Counted from the first letter of the stretch, positions 18,367 through 27,961 are shown. The stretch is 64,000 bases of DNA from Polynucleobacter sp. JS-JIR-II-b4 (GCF_018687815.1 NZ_CP061306.1:310001-374000); one strand, 5' to 3'. Notes: generated by a model not told the origin, from the letters alone. Translations and numbers: made by a program.

Positions 18367-19065
18367 TCATTTCAGGTATGGGTCGCCCTCAAGGCGGCTT
18401 CTAACTTGTTTGGCAGGCGTTCCGTAAGCGACTTGATTGCTTGGTAAGTCTTGATTTAAGTAACTATTAGCGCCAATGACGCAATCGCTACCTATCTTTA
18501 GCCCGTGTTTAATTATCGCGCCAATTGAAATAGCAGAACGCAAACCGATTTCAACTGTTCCGCCGGTTATCACTCCTGGTGCTAGAGATGAGTAATCAGA
18601 CATTATGCAGTCATGGTCAATTGAGGATTGAGTATTTATTAAGCAAAATTTGCCAACCTTTGAGTTGGGGCCAATAATTGCATTTGGCATGATCACTGTG
18701 CCTTCTCCAATGGACGCGAATGAGGAGATTATTGCGGATGCATGAACTAAGGGCGGGAATTTCAAATTAGCATGTTTTGACCGTAGTTCATAGTAAATGC
18801 GCTCCCTAGTTGAATTATCACCAATAGCTATTCCAAAGTTATAAAGATCCAAATCCCCCAACTCTGCAATATTTCCCGCTATGTTGATGCCAAGTAAGTT
18901 CTGTCCAATTTTATTTTTGTCTACAAAGCATTTAATTGCATAGCCGGCTGAAAGGGCAACATTTGCAAAGCTTACCGCGTGTCCACCGGCACCAATAATC
19001 ACCAATGATCCTAAGCATGTCGATTTATTGATATGTCTAACATGCTCGTTGTCTATTTTTTGCAT
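18367..19065 (-). CDS. PerB/NeuD-like sugar N-acetyltransferase (hexapeptide repeat)
   Basis: A 232-residue left-handed beta-helix acyltransferase. The N-terminal Rossmann-like part has the I-G-A-G-G-H-A nucleotide-sugar binding loop. The middle and C-terminal part shows hexapeptide repeats (I-G-E-G-T-V, I-G-P-N-S-K-V, I-G-S-D-C-V-I-G-A-N-S). N-T-Q-S-S-I-D-H-D-C includes the His expected as general base, and the tail has the Y-G-T-P-A-K motif. Family members acetylate 4-amino sugars (PglD, PerB) or sialic acid (NeuD). Next to a perosamine synthase, N-acetylation of GDP-perosamine is the most economical reading. It is convergent with the aminotransferase and is followed on its upstream side by 604 bp without genes. 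Confidence 0.83.
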   Translation of the reverse strand: MQKIDNEHVRHINKSTCLGSLVIIGAGGHAVSFANVALSAGYAIKCFVDKNKIGQNLLGINIAGNIAELGDLDLYNFGIAIGDNSTRERIYYELRSKHANLKFPPLVHASAIISSFASIGEGTVIMPNAIIGPNSKVGKFCLINTQSSIDHDCIMSDYSSLAPGVITGGTVEIGLRSAISIGAIIKHGLKIGSDCVIGANSYLNQDLPSNQVAYGTPAKQVRSRLEGDPYLK

Positions 19066-19669
19066 TGAAATTCACTTTTGGTTTGATGGACGCTTTTTAA
19101 TTTTACGTAGTGTAACTACAGAGGTGAGGAATATTAAATTTTTAACCGAGAGATAAAAATAGACTTATCCATCACAGACTACCATTTTTTTGATAAGAAT
19201 CTTCAGAGAGCTGAATAAGACTACATTTACTTGCACAGTAAATTGGCTCTTACTAAATGCCATGATTAATGTATTAAAAATAAGCCTATAGATGCCCAAC
19301 AGGTAAGATATTTGGAGATAAAAAAATTATAATTACAATAAGATCTTGATCATTCTTCTTTATACATCTAAAGCTGTTGGAAAATTCTCTAGCATCAAAT
19401 GTTGGTGGTATCTATAATCTATTCATCAATTCAATGTGTTGAAAATTTAAGTTTTTAATATTACTTTTTTATAGATCAGGCAGAAATAAAGAATCAAAAA
19501 TTTAGAATTTCGGGAATTTTTATAACTAACCCGCTTTAACGTGTTGCAAATTAATTTCAAATAATGGGTAATGATGGAGAAATTAAGAAAATTCCGAAGC
19601 ATATCTACGTAGGGTGTCGATAAAAAATTTAGTTAATGTTGAAAGTCAATTTAAGCAAAAGGTAGCAGT
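19066..19669. other. 604-bp AT-rich gene-free stretch
   Basis: No credible gene is seen on either strand. The sequence is very AT-rich with many short A and T tracts and must carry the promoter of the acetyltransferase (leftward) and of the 19670 operon (rightward). Around 19564-19620 a short frame reads K-I-P-K-H-I-Y-V-G before a stop, faintly like the N-terminus of GT32 enzymes, so part of it may be a decayed gene. Base composition marks the beginning of an AT-rich block running to about 23000. Confidence 0.6.
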
Positions 19670-20908
19670 GTGAAAAAAATAGGAATTCTTTTTGATGGTT
19701 TTGATTGGTGGGGTGGGGGTATAAGTTTTGTAGAGTTTATTCTGAGCGGAATTGTTAGTTATGCTGAAACTCAAGGTGATTATAAAATATATGTAATTAA
19801 AAAAAATAATATTTCAAGAAAATTACTAAGCTATATTTACTTATGTAAAAATATTTTTAGTAAAAATATACTAAATTCAGTATCTCTTTTTAAAAGTACA
19901 AAGAATCCCTTGGGATCGGAGGCAACTAGACGCTTAAAGAATATTTCACAAAAAATATTATTTATTCAGTATTTTCAAACCTTAGCCTCTCTTAATTCTC
20001 TTCTCCATAAGCACGATATAGATTGCGTGACCTTAACCTTAAAGCCCTTGGGTAAATTGCGCACAAAGTGGATAGGATATGTTCCAGATTGTCAGCATAA
20101 ATATTTCCCGTATTTTTTTTCTGAAAGTGAAATTAAGGCAAGGGATAAATTAATATTGCAGATGTTAAATTGTGCTTCAGATGTAATATGTAATGGAAGA
20201 GAGGTAAGGGCCGACTTGTTGAAGTTTTATGGTCAAGAAATTAATAGCGTACCAAATATTCATTCGTTACCTTTTACCCCATATCTCTCCCGTACTCAAA
20301 TTGAGGCAGCATATAATCCTAGCCATAACTTAAAAAAATACGGTTTGAAAAAAAATCAGTACTTTATTATCTGTAATCAATTTTGGGCGCACAAAGATCA
20401 TGCTACTGCATTCGTTGCTTTCAATAATTTTTATAAAAATTTAGATAATGCTGAAAGCGATTGGCATTTAGTTTGCACGGGAGCACAAAATGATTATCGA
20501 GACCCAAGTCATTTTGAAAAGCTAACTAAATTATTGGAAGAGCTAAAGATTAAAAGCCAAGTTATATTAACTGGTCATATTGATCGATTGGATCAACTGT
20601 GTCTGTTGGCTATGTCCGCTGGTGTCATTCAGCCCACGCTTTTTGAGGGTGGTCCCGGTGGAGGGGCAGTTTATGATGGAGTTTCTTTGGGAAAGGTTTG
20701 TTTTACCACCAGTATTCCAATTAATTTAGAGGTTGAAGCGGAGCAGATTGAGTATTTCCCTCCGGGGGACTCAGATGAATTAAGTAAATTACTGAACCAT
20801 CAAGCCTTGTTGATGGAAGATAAAGATATTTGCGTCGAAAAACTAGTGGAAAAAAGTAAAAAAAATCAGTTAAATTTGGGGAAATTTATATATTCTATTA
20901 TTAAATGA
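19670..20908 (+). CDS. Glycosyltransferase, GT4-like
   Basis: 412 residues, GT-B type. The N-terminus has a Gly/Trp-rich loop (F-D-W-W-G-G-G) in place of the common G-G-x-x. The donor domain shows H-K-D-H-A-T, then I-Q-P-T-L-F-E-G-G-P-G-G-G in the position of the E-x7-E loop, with the E-G-G-P-G form known from some GT4 enzymes. The start is GTG with AAAGG about 6 bases upstream. It is the first gene of the AT-rich block and 33 bp before the pyruvyltransferase. Substrate unknown. Confidence 0.83.
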   Translation: MKKIGILFDGFDWWGGGISFVEFILSGIVSYAETQGDYKIYVIKKNNISRKLLSYIYLCKNIFSKNILNSVSLFKSTKNPLGSEATRRLKNISQKILFIQYFQTLASLNSLLHKHDIDCVTLTLKPLGKLRTKWIGYVPDCQHKYFPYFFSESEIKARDKLILQMLNCASDVICNGREVRADLLKFYGQEINSVPNIHSLPFTPYLSRTQIEAAYNPSHNLKKYGLKKNQYFIICNQFWAHKDHATAFVAFNNFYKNLDNAESDWHLVCTGAQNDYRDPSHFEKLTKLLEELKIKSQVILTGHIDRLDQLCLLAMSAGVIQPTLFEGGPGGGAVYDGVSLGKVCFTTSIPINLEVEAEQIEYFPPGDSDELSKLLNHQALLMEDKDICVEKLVEKSKKNQLNLGKFIYSIIK

Positions 20909-20941
20909 TAGTTTATTTAAAATGGATATTATATAAATATA

Positions 20942-21757
20942 ATGCTTAAACTCTATTGGTGGAATAAAGAAAATTTCGGAGATTGGATTTCTCCATATAT
21001 TTTTAAAAAATATTTAATCCCATATAAATATAGTGAGTTGATTGATGCCGATGTTGTATCCTTAGGCTCTACTCTTGGATGGAGTATTAAATCTTTTAAA
21101 TTCATATTTCGAAGAAAAGAATTATCAGTTTTGGGTACAGGTTGCATGTCTAATTTTAGTTTATCTTTTTTTGACAAAATTAGAGTTAAATCTCATAAAT
21201 TTTTATTATTGAGAGGGCCCTTAACTTTAAATATATTTAGGAACTATGCTGGTATTCATACTCCATGTGGAGACCCTGGTCTACTAGTTGGAATATTTAA
21301 TGAAGCAGCTAAAATTAAAAATTATGAATGTGGAATCATACCTCACCACTCTCAATATTTAGACTTTCTAAAAATTGATATTCCTTCAAAATGGAAGTTA
21401 ATAGACCCAAGAACAACTGATTGCGAAGAAGTAATTAACGCAATAGCAGATTGTGAATTTATAATGAGTCAATCTCTTCATGGGTTAATTGTTGCAGATT
21501 CTCTTCAGATTCCAAATGCTTGGATATGGAACCGCGACCTACATGAAGGAGGAAAGTTTAAATTCTTTGACTATTTTTTAACTGTTAAAAGACCATCCCC
21601 TTTGGTTTATCAATTTGAAGATTTTAGCGATATTAATTTGGATAATTTTGAAACAATTAAATATAATAAATTTCTAATAGATAAAAATACTCTTGAAAGT
21701 AGACAGAGAGTAATAATAGAAGCATTTAATCTTGTAAAAAATAAATATCCTATTTAG
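20942..21757 (+). CDS. Polysaccharide pyruvyltransferase family protein
   Basis: A 271-residue protein of the CsaB/ExoV/GumL-type pyruvyltransferase family, which attaches ketal pyruvate from phosphoenolpyruvate to a sugar residue. Seen in the sequence: N-F-G-D-W near the N-terminus, L-R-G-P-L-T at about residue 90, C-G-D-P-G-L-L, and the late S-Q-S-L-H-G-L-I-V-A-D motif with its conserved Ser-His. The short length matches the ExoV branch. Pyruvate adds negative charge to the polymer. The gene is very AT-rich, like its neighbours on both sides, which suggests that 19670-23000 was acquired as a unit. Confidence 0.85.
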   Translation: MLKLYWWNKENFGDWISPYIFKKYLIPYKYSELIDADVVSLGSTLGWSIKSFKFIFRRKELSVLGTGCMSNFSLSFFDKIRVKSHKFLLLRGPLTLNIFRNYAGIHTPCGDPGLLVGIFNEAAKIKNYECGIIPHHSQYLDFLKIDIPSKWKLIDPRTTDCEEVINAIADCEFIMSQSLHGLIVADSLQIPNAWIWNRDLHEGGKFKFFDYFLTVKRPSPLVYQFEDFSDINLDNFETIKYNKFLIDKNTLESRQRVIIEAFNLVKNKYPI

Positions 21758-21767
21758 TTATATTAAT

Positions 21768-23000
21768 GTGAAAAAAAATAATAATTTTATTAATATCTAC
21801 CTAGTATTAATTCCATCTCTCATGTTTATAGAGATGAAAGTTGTAGGACGACTCTACTTATCTGAGGCTATCCTTCTATGTATTTTGCCTTTTGTGTATA
21901 GGATTCGCTCAAGACTTCTTTTCTCTCACTGGCCAAAAACTTTAATATTCCTAATAATACTGTGGCTTACTTCACAAATACTGACTGATATCATCAGGAT
22001 GACACCTTTTGAGGACTGGACTAGGGGTTGGTCAAAGATTATTTTCTTATTAACGGATTTTATTGCTATATATTTATTAATAGATAATAGGGTAAATCGT
22101 TATTTATTATTTGCACTGGGCTTGGCATTTGGAAAATTGCTTACTTTTTACTTTAATCCCAATATTTATGCTATAGACGAACCTTGGAAGTTTGGATACG
22201 GAGCTGCAATTACCATCTTAGCAGTCATTTATGTTCAGTTGGGAATTTCTAAAAGGTCCGTACTATATAACATTAGTATATTAATTATCTTAGCTTTTGC
22301 TAATATATTTATGGGGTTTAGGTCTCTTGGTGCAGTTTGTTTGGCAACTGCCATTATGTTTTACGTACTTATTAATAATCAAAATAAAGTTGTACGGATT
22401 AAATTTAAAAATATCGTATTTTTATTGACATTAGGTATTATTTCATTTTTCATTTTTTATAAAATGTATGAATATATGGCGCTATCTGGATTATTGGGGG
22501 CTGTACAAGAAGATAAATTTTTAAATCAATCATCAGGTGATTTTGGTTTCCTATTGGGTGGTCGCAATGAACTTTTCGCATCGGTACAGGCCGTTATTGA
22601 CTCTCCATTAATTGGTCATGGATCTTGGGCTAAAGATCCTAAGTATCGAGATATTATGTTTGATGCATTAATTGAGCATGGTTATATCAGTGACAACTTA
22701 ATTATCAATGATAATGATTTAATTCCATCGCATTCTCATATAATGGGTGCATGGGTTGAAGCTGGACTAATGGGAGCTTTATTTTGGATTTGGACTGTTA
22801 GTATTTCTTTTAAAACATTATCTAGGCTTCTTGCTGGCCCTAACCCATTATTCATCTTGGCATCTTTTTTCACTATTGGATTTATTTGGGATATAATATT
22901 TTCTCCTCTCGGTGCTGAAGCTAGGGTTAACGATGCTTTTACATTATCTTTGATGATTTATGTATTAACTTATAATAATAAAAATATAAAAAAATATTAG
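21768..23000 (+). CDS. wzy: Wzy-type O-antigen/capsule polymerase (Wzy_C family)
   Basis: A 410-residue membrane protein with about 10-12 hydrophobic helices and a large periplasmic loop near residues 230-330. The loop contains S-P-L-I-G-H-G-S-W and then the S-H-S-H-I-M-G-A-W-V-E-A-G signature (His, about nine residues, Glu-x-Gly), which is typical of the Wzy_C/O-antigen ligase family. In a locus with Wzx, Wza and Wzc it is most likely the repeat-unit polymerase; an O-antigen ligase is the alternative. The start is GTG 10 bases after the previous stop. It is the only intact polymerase candidate in the window. Confidence 0.83.
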   Translation: MKKNNNFINIYLVLIPSLMFIEMKVVGRLYLSEAILLCILPFVYRIRSRLLFSHWPKTLIFLIILWLTSQILTDIIRMTPFEDWTRGWSKIIFLLTDFIAIYLLIDNRVNRYLLFALGLAFGKLLTFYFNPNIYAIDEPWKFGYGAAITILAVIYVQLGISKRSVLYNISILIILAFANIFMGFRSLGAVCLATAIMFYVLINNQNKVVRIKFKNIVFLLTLGIISFFIFYKMYEYMALSGLLGAVQEDKFLNQSSGDFGFLLGGRNELFASVQAVIDSPLIGHGSWAKDPKYRDIMFDALIEHGYISDNLIINDNDLIPSHSHIMGAWVEAGLMGALFWIWTVSISFKTLSRLLAGPNPLFILASFFTIGFIWDIIFSPLGAEARVNDAFTLSLMIYVLTYNNKNIKKY

Positions 23001-23016
23001 ATTTTATGATTTCTAT

Positions 23017-23823
23017 ATGAGAATATCTATTGTTACGATTTCATTTAATCAGGCCCAATTCTTGGAGGAGGCAATCTGCTCAGTATTGGATCAGGATTAC
23101 CATGATGTTGAATATATAGTTGTAGACCCTGGCTCAACTGACGGCAGTAGAGAGATTATTGAAAAGTATCGCTCGAGAATTTCAAAAGTGATACTTGATT
23201 CAGACTTTGGTCCCGCAGATGGCCTTAATAAGGGGTTTGCAGTAGCTACTGGTGAGATTTTTGGTTTTCTTAATTCGGATGATGTGCTTGAAAAGGGGGC
23301 ACTTTCGAGCGTTGTTTATTATTTTGATAAATTTCCATTGATAGATGTCATATCTGGAAATACTTTTATAGTTGATTCGAATGGGCATTTAATACGACGT
23401 TTCTTTTCCGATAGGTATTCAATTTGGATGGCTGCCCATCACGCAGCAATTCTCTCTCAAGCATCCACATTTTTTCGATCAAAAAGTTATTTAAATGCTG
23501 GCGGCTTCAACATTAAAAACCGAATTGCATGGGATGGTGAGCTTTACTTGGATATGGCTTTATCGGGTGCTCGTTTTGCTTGTGCAACTGAATTTTGGAG
23601 CAAATTTCGGATTCATCAGGAGGGGATTACTGGCTCGGGAAAATTAGACAATCTCTATAGTGATTACTATGACCATATCTTTACTAAGGTTATGGGCCGA
23701 AGTCCAACAAAGCTAGATAGGGCACTCACTTTTCTCGCCCGATTTATAAGAAAAATTAAAAACCCTAGCGACACAAAAGAACGCTTATTTTACGGTCCAA
23801 TTTATAGAGCTTCTTCTACTTAA
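23017..23823 (+). CDS. Glycosyltransferase, GT2 family (WcaA/WcaE-like)
   Basis: 268 residues with a textbook GT-A start: S-I-V-T-I-S-F-N-Q, S-V-L-D-Q-D-Y, V-D-P-G-S-T-D-G-S. The metal-binding motif is L-N-S-D-D at about residue 87, preceded by the D-x-G-P-A-D-G-L-N-K-G-F element shared by many O-antigen enzymes. W-D-G-E-L at about residue 172 supplies the later acidic motif. It is 16 bp after wzy and 1 bp before the epimerase gene, so these are cotranscribed. Acceptor and donor unknown. Confidence 0.9.
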   Translation: MRISIVTISFNQAQFLEEAICSVLDQDYHDVEYIVVDPGSTDGSREIIEKYRSRISKVILDSDFGPADGLNKGFAVATGEIFGFLNSDDVLEKGALSSVVYYFDKFPLIDVISGNTFIVDSNGHLIRRFFSDRYSIWMAAHHAAILSQASTFFRSKSYLNAGGFNIKNRIAWDGELYLDMALSGARFACATEFWSKFRIHQEGITGSGKLDNLYSDYYDHIFTKVMGRSPTKLDRALTFLARFIRKIKNPSDTKERLFYGPIYRASST

Positions 23824-23824
23824 T

Positions 23825-24799
23825 ATGCGTATTTTAATTACTGGGGGATCAGGATTTATCGGAACTAATTTGTTGGAATATTTTATTCAACAAAATCATG
23901 AAGTATGCAATTTTGATATAGTTGAACCTCGAAATTCTGCTCACTATTCTTATTGGCATAAAGGGGATTTGCTTGAACTTGAGAAATTGCAATCGGCTAT
24001 CTTAGAGTTCTCCCCACAGATAATTTTTCATTTAGCTGCTAGAACAGACTTAAATGGGCATTCAATTGATGATTATCCTGCCAATACAACTGGAGTAAAA
24101 AATCTTATTACTGCAATTCAAGGCGTCAATTCGCTAGAGCGAATAATATTTGCCTCAAGTCGACTAGTTTGCAAGATTGGTTATGTGCCGAAGGACGAGT
24201 TCGACTATTGCCCAACTACCCCTTATGGTGAAAGCAAGGTAATTGGAGAGGAAATAGTACGTAATGCTTCCTCCAGCCTGAAATGCCTCAGTTTTATTGT
24301 AAGGCCGACATCTATTTGGGGTCCTTGGTTTGATGTACCCTATAAAAACTTCTTCCTAACCATTTCAAATAGTCATTACGTCCACCCGGGTGAAGGTAGC
24401 GTACTTAAGTCATTTGGTTTTGTTGGTAACACCGTTTATTGTCTTGACAGGTTGATGAATGCATCCAAGGATGTAGTTGCTAATCAGAATTTTTATCTCG
24501 CTGACTATCCGCCTATTAATCTCAAGTTATTTGCTATTCAGATTCAGCAGAAAATTGGCGTCAATCCAATTAAAACTCTTCCAATATTTTTATTGAGAGC
24601 AATTGCCTGTTTCGGTGACTTTTTGAAATTCTTGGGCTGGAAAAATCCTCCTTTAACCTCATTTCGACTGAGTAACTTAATAACACCTATGGTTTACGAC
24701 ACTGCTCCATTGGAAACTCTTTCTGGGGACTTGCCATACAGCATGGAAGAGGGTGTCGACATCACTATTAATTGGTTGCGTACTCAAGGCGATATTTAA
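23825..24799 (+). CDS. NAD-dependent epimerase/dehydratase (extended SDR)
   Basis: 324 residues. The NAD-binding loop is G-G-S-G-F-I-G at residues 7-13, the acidic residue after beta-2 is in N-F-D-I-V, and the catalytic set is the S-S of F-A-S-S-R with Y-G-E-S-K (Y-x-x-x-K). It acts on a nucleotide sugar in the cytosol, as a 4-epimerase, dehydratase or 4-reductase; the sequence does not decide which. It sits between two glycosyltransferase genes, and its stop overlaps the next start as TAATG. Confidence 0.87.
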   Translation: MRILITGGSGFIGTNLLEYFIQQNHEVCNFDIVEPRNSAHYSYWHKGDLLELEKLQSAILEFSPQIIFHLAARTDLNGHSIDDYPANTTGVKNLITAIQGVNSLERIIFASSRLVCKIGYVPKDEFDYCPTTPYGESKVIGEEIVRNASSSLKCLSFIVRPTSIWGPWFDVPYKNFFLTISNSHYVHPGEGSVLKSFGFVGNTVYCLDRLMNASKDVVANQNFYLADYPPINLKLFAIQIQQKIGVNPIKTLPIFLLRAIACFGDFLKFLGWKNPPLTSFRLSNLITPMVYDTAPLETLSGDLPYSMEEGVDITINWLRTQGDI

Positions 24800-25947
24800 T
24801 GGGTGAGAAGCATCTTTTTCGAATAGTTCATGTAGCCGAGGATATGGCCAAAGTGTCAGGAGGTATTCCTGCGGTAGTTTGTCAACTTTCAGCACATCTT
24901 GCTTCAAGTTGTAACCATATTGATATAGCGCATGCAACTGGTAACCCTAGGTTGGCCCTATTCAATACAGAGGTGCACAATTTCCCTCCTAGCGGCTGGG
25001 GGAATTCATGGTCTTTGGGTCCTAGCCTGCGTCTTGGGCTATCTAATCTTATAAGCCCTAATAAAGAAAGTGGCCAAATACTTCATATTCATGGCGCCTG
25101 GTCAGCCCCACAATTTTTTGCAGCACGTAGAGCTCATAAAGTTGGCGTGCCATTTGTCTTTACAGCACACGGGATGTTGGAGCCTTGGCTTTGGAATCAA
25201 CAGGGTTGGCGAATTAAGATGAAGAAAGAGGCTTACTGGGCAGCAATGGCTTATCCCGCTTTAAAAAATGCTAGTGCACTACATGCTATTACTCCTCTTG
25301 AGCGTGACTCACTATCTCGTCTATTTCCGCGTAAAAGTATTTCAGTTATTCCAAATGCAATTGAAGTAAGTGAGCAGGATTTGGGCCATCCTACCCAAGC
25401 GGAGCGAACAAAGAGCATCTTGTTTCTAGGTCGAATTGAGCCCAAGAAAGGTGTAGACATACTTCTTCATGCATTTTCAATTGCCTCTATTGGCAAAGAA
25501 TGGGCAATGGATATTGTTGGTCCCATATGGTCAGATGCTTACATGGAGTCATTAAGATCAATTGCCAAGAAAAGTGGTGTAGGTGATAGGGTGCGATTTC
25601 ATGGGCCAGTGTTTGGCGAAGAAAAACTGAGGCTAATTGATCGGGCATGGGTACTCGCAGCCCCCTCACACTCAGAAGTAATGGGCCTTGTCAATTTGGA
25701 GGCTTCTGCTAGATGCTTGCCTTCAATCACTACTTATCAAACTGGTTTACATGATTGGGAGAGGGGTGGGGGGATACTAATTGAGCCCAGTATTAATGCC
25801 TTGAAGCGAGCATTAGAAAATGCATGTTCTTGGAGCGATCTAGAGCAACGCGAGCGAGGGCTGTCCAGTCAGCGTTTAGTGTTTGAGCGCTATAGTTGGC
25901 ACGCAGTGAAACCGCAGTGGATAGAGCTATACAATTCATTATTATAA
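24799..25947 (+). CDS. Glycosyltransferase, GT4 family
   Basis: 382 residues from the ATG at 24799, which overlaps the epimerase stop (TAATG) and has AAGG nearby; a GTG 9 codons upstream inside the epimerase gene is less likely. The acceptor domain has V-S-G-G-I-P-A-V-V near the N-terminus and I-H-G-A-W, then F-T-A-H-G-M-L-E-P-W. The donor domain shows L-F-L-G-R-I-E-P-K-K-G-V-D and P-S-H-S-E-V-M-G-L-V-N-L-E-A (E-x7-E). The H-G-x-W and H-G-M-L-E-P motifs resemble enzymes that act early in repeat assembly. Specificity is not readable. Confidence 0.9.
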   Translation: MGEKHLFRIVHVAEDMAKVSGGIPAVVCQLSAHLASSCNHIDIAHATGNPRLALFNTEVHNFPPSGWGNSWSLGPSLRLGLSNLISPNKESGQILHIHGAWSAPQFFAARRAHKVGVPFVFTAHGMLEPWLWNQQGWRIKMKKEAYWAAMAYPALKNASALHAITPLERDSLSRLFPRKSISVIPNAIEVSEQDLGHPTQAERTKSILFLGRIEPKKGVDILLHAFSIASIGKEWAMDIVGPIWSDAYMESLRSIAKKSGVGDRVRFHGPVFGEEKLRLIDRAWVLAAPSHSEVMGLVNLEASARCLPSITTYQTGLHDWERGGGILIEPSINALKRALENACSWSDLEQRERGLSSQRLVFERYSWHAVKPQWIELYNSLL

Positions 25948-25963
25948 ATAGGGTTACTCAAGA

Positions 25964-26704
25964 ATGATTTCTCAGCTTATTAGATTCTTAGAATTAATTA
26001 ATACTCCTGGTGCTCTATTGGCATTAATAAGCTGGCCAAAATTTTCACTTGCATCCTACAAGATTATTTCAAGAGCCAAACTAGCTGGTGTTGTCCCAAA
26101 AACAGTAATTGATGTTGGTGCCAATGTAGGACAATTTACCGTAGCTTCAGATAAGCTCTTTAAAAAAGTCAATATTTTTCCAATTGAGCCCGATCCGCGC
26201 ACTGCAATCAAATTGAAAAAAAACGCTGGTTCACGCCTGGAAGAGAATATTCGGGTGACTGCAATTGGTGACATTATTGAATCTGGAATACTTAGAGTAA
26301 ATAGCGACTCACAAGTGAGTTCATTATTGCCGCTGGGTATTGACAGAATTGAGTCTTTTCCGGCATCTAAAGTAATTGAGGAAATTTGTATTCCAATAAC
26401 TACACTTGATGCTTTGTTCAATGGGATTCATTTAGAGCGCCCAATCCTATTAAAGATTGATGCACAAGGTTACGAGGATCGAATAATTCTTGGTGCAAGT
26501 AAAACTTTAAAAAATATTCAATGGGTATTGATTGAAGTTTCATTTTCAAAGCTTTACGACGGGGAGCGAGATTTTGAAACAATTGTGACTTTATTAAAAA
26601 AACATGGCTTTCGATTTATAAAACCTTTAAATTTTCATGTCTCCCCCAATACGGGGGAAATAATTGAAATGGATGCATTATTCGAATTAGAGTCAAAAGA
26701 TTAA
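25964..26704 (+). CDS. FkbM-family methyltransferase
   Basis: A 246-residue S-adenosylmethionine-dependent methyltransferase. The SAM-binding motif V-I-D-V-G-A-N-V-G-Q-F is at about residues 48-58, followed by F-P-I-E-P-D-P and, later, I-L-L-K-I-D-A-Q-G-Y-E, both typical of the FkbM family. In polysaccharide loci these enzymes O-methylate sugars on nucleotide-linked or lipid-linked intermediates. It lies 16 bp after one GT4 gene and 18 bp before another, so a role in the same polymer is likely. Confidence 0.88.
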   Translation: MISQLIRFLELINTPGALLALISWPKFSLASYKIISRAKLAGVVPKTVIDVGANVGQFTVASDKLFKKVNIFPIEPDPRTAIKLKKNAGSRLEENIRVTAIGDIIESGILRVNSDSQVSSLLPLGIDRIESFPASKVIEEICIPITTLDALFNGIHLERPILLKIDAQGYEDRIILGASKTLKNIQWVLIEVSFSKLYDGERDFETIVTLLKKHGFRFIKPLNFHVSPNTGEIIEMDALFELESKD

Positions 26705-26722
26705 TGACATCCAAAAACCTAT

Positions 26723-27961
26723 ATGAAGATATTGCTATACGGGATTAACTACGAGCCAGAATTAACGGGAGTCGGAAAATACACTGGTGAGATGGCGCGC
26801 TGGCTTGTTACTCGAGGCCATGATGTTCGGGTGGTAACAGCCATGCCGTATTATCCCCAGTGGAAAGTGAATGGTAAAAATTGGTATAGAAGAGAAATTT
26901 TGGGTGGTGTTCAAGTATGGCGTTGCCCACTTTATGTGCCACCTAACCCAAGTGGCTTAAAGAGGGTTTTAAATCTTGCAAGTTTTGCACTTACCAGCAT
27001 ACCTATTATGCTGCGACAGATTTTTTGGCGTCCTGATGTGGTTTGGGTCGTTGAGCCAGCCTTAATATGCACTCCAGGGGGATTGATAGTGGCCCTGCTT
27101 TCAGGGGCAAAGACTTGGTTACATATACAAGACTTTGAGGTAGATGGTGCTTTTGATTTAGGTTTGGTGAAATCGCATACGCTTAAGCGCATCGCCCTAG
27201 TTTGCGAACGATTGGTGATGAAGTGCTTTGATAGAGTTTCTACAATCTCAGATAATATGTTGTTGTTGCTGCAATCTAAGAGGGTAGCGACTCACAAAAC
27301 TTATTTCTTCCCTAATTGGGTTGATACTGCATTTATTAAGCCTATTAGTATTCACGAATCAAAACACTCTTCCAATCGTGTGATAAGTTATCGCTCAGAA
27401 TGGGGAATTCCTGATGAAGCAATCATTGCTCTATATTCAGGCAATATGGGAGAGAAGCAAGGCCTGGAAACTGTGATAGACGCAGCCCGGAAACTGCATG
27501 ATGAGAAAAGTATTTTTTTTGTTATGTGCGGAGATGGTGCGGCATTTCCCCGCCTTCGCAAAATGGCGCTCGAATTAAAAAATATTCACTGGATTCCCTT
27601 GCAGCCTTTTAATTGTCTCAATGAGCTATTGAATGTTGCTGATATCCACTTGCTACCACAGTTGGCCGGTGCTGCGGATTTGGTAATGCCCTCCAAGCTA
27701 ACTGGGATATTTGCAAGTGGTCGACCGGTAGTAGCAACAGCAGAGTATGGAACGGGTATTTATAAAACGGTGGCAAAAAGTGGGGGTGGCATTTTAGTTG
27801 CGCCCAATAACTCGGAAGACTTGGCATCAGCTATTATTGAGCTTGCTGATAATCCTGAAAAAAGACAACATCTTGGATCCTCAGCCCGGGATTATGCAAT
27901 CAAACACTTTGATATTAATGAAATCCTTTCTCGTTTTGAATCGGAGTTGATGGGCTTGTAG
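26723..27961 (+). CDS. WcaI-like glycosyltransferase, GT4 family
   Basis: 412 residues, resembling the colanic acid enzyme WcaI from end to end. The start has L-L-Y-G-I-N-Y-x-P-E and G-V-G-K-Y-T-G-E-M. V-T-A-M-P-Y-Y-P-x-W follows at about residues 39-48. The donor domain shows Y-S-G-N-M-G-E-K-Q-G and ends with L-V-M-P-S-K-L-T-G-I-F-A-S-G-R-P-V-V, where the usual E-x7-E first Glu is changed, as in WcaI. In colanic acid WcaI adds a fucose; the sugar here is not known. The start ATG lies 18 bp after the methyltransferase. Confidence 0.9.
   Translation: MKILLYGINYEPELTGVGKYTGEMARWLVTRGHDVRVVTAMPYYPQWKVNGKNWYRREILGGVQVWRCPLYVPPNPSGLKRVLNLASFALTSIPIMLRQIFWRPDVVWVVEPALICTPGGLIVALLSGAKTWLHIQDFEVDGAFDLGLVKSHTLKRIALVCERLVMKCFDRVSTISDNMLLLLQSKRVATHKTYFFPNWVDTAFIKPISIHESKHSSNRVISYRSEWGIPDEAIIALYSGNMGEKQGLETVIDAARKLHDEKSIFFVMCGDGAAFPRLRKMALELKNIHWIPLQPFNCLNELLNVADIHLLPQLAGAADLVMPSKLTGIFASGRPVVATAEYGTGIYKTVAKSGGGILVAPNNSEDLASAIIELADNPEKRQHLGSSARDYAIKHFDINEILSRFESELMGL

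Noticed and set aside
19564..19623. Short frame starting M-G-N-D-G-E-I-K-K-I-P-K
   Set aside because: Only 19 codons; resemblance to the GT32 N-terminus is too short to call a gene or pseudogene.
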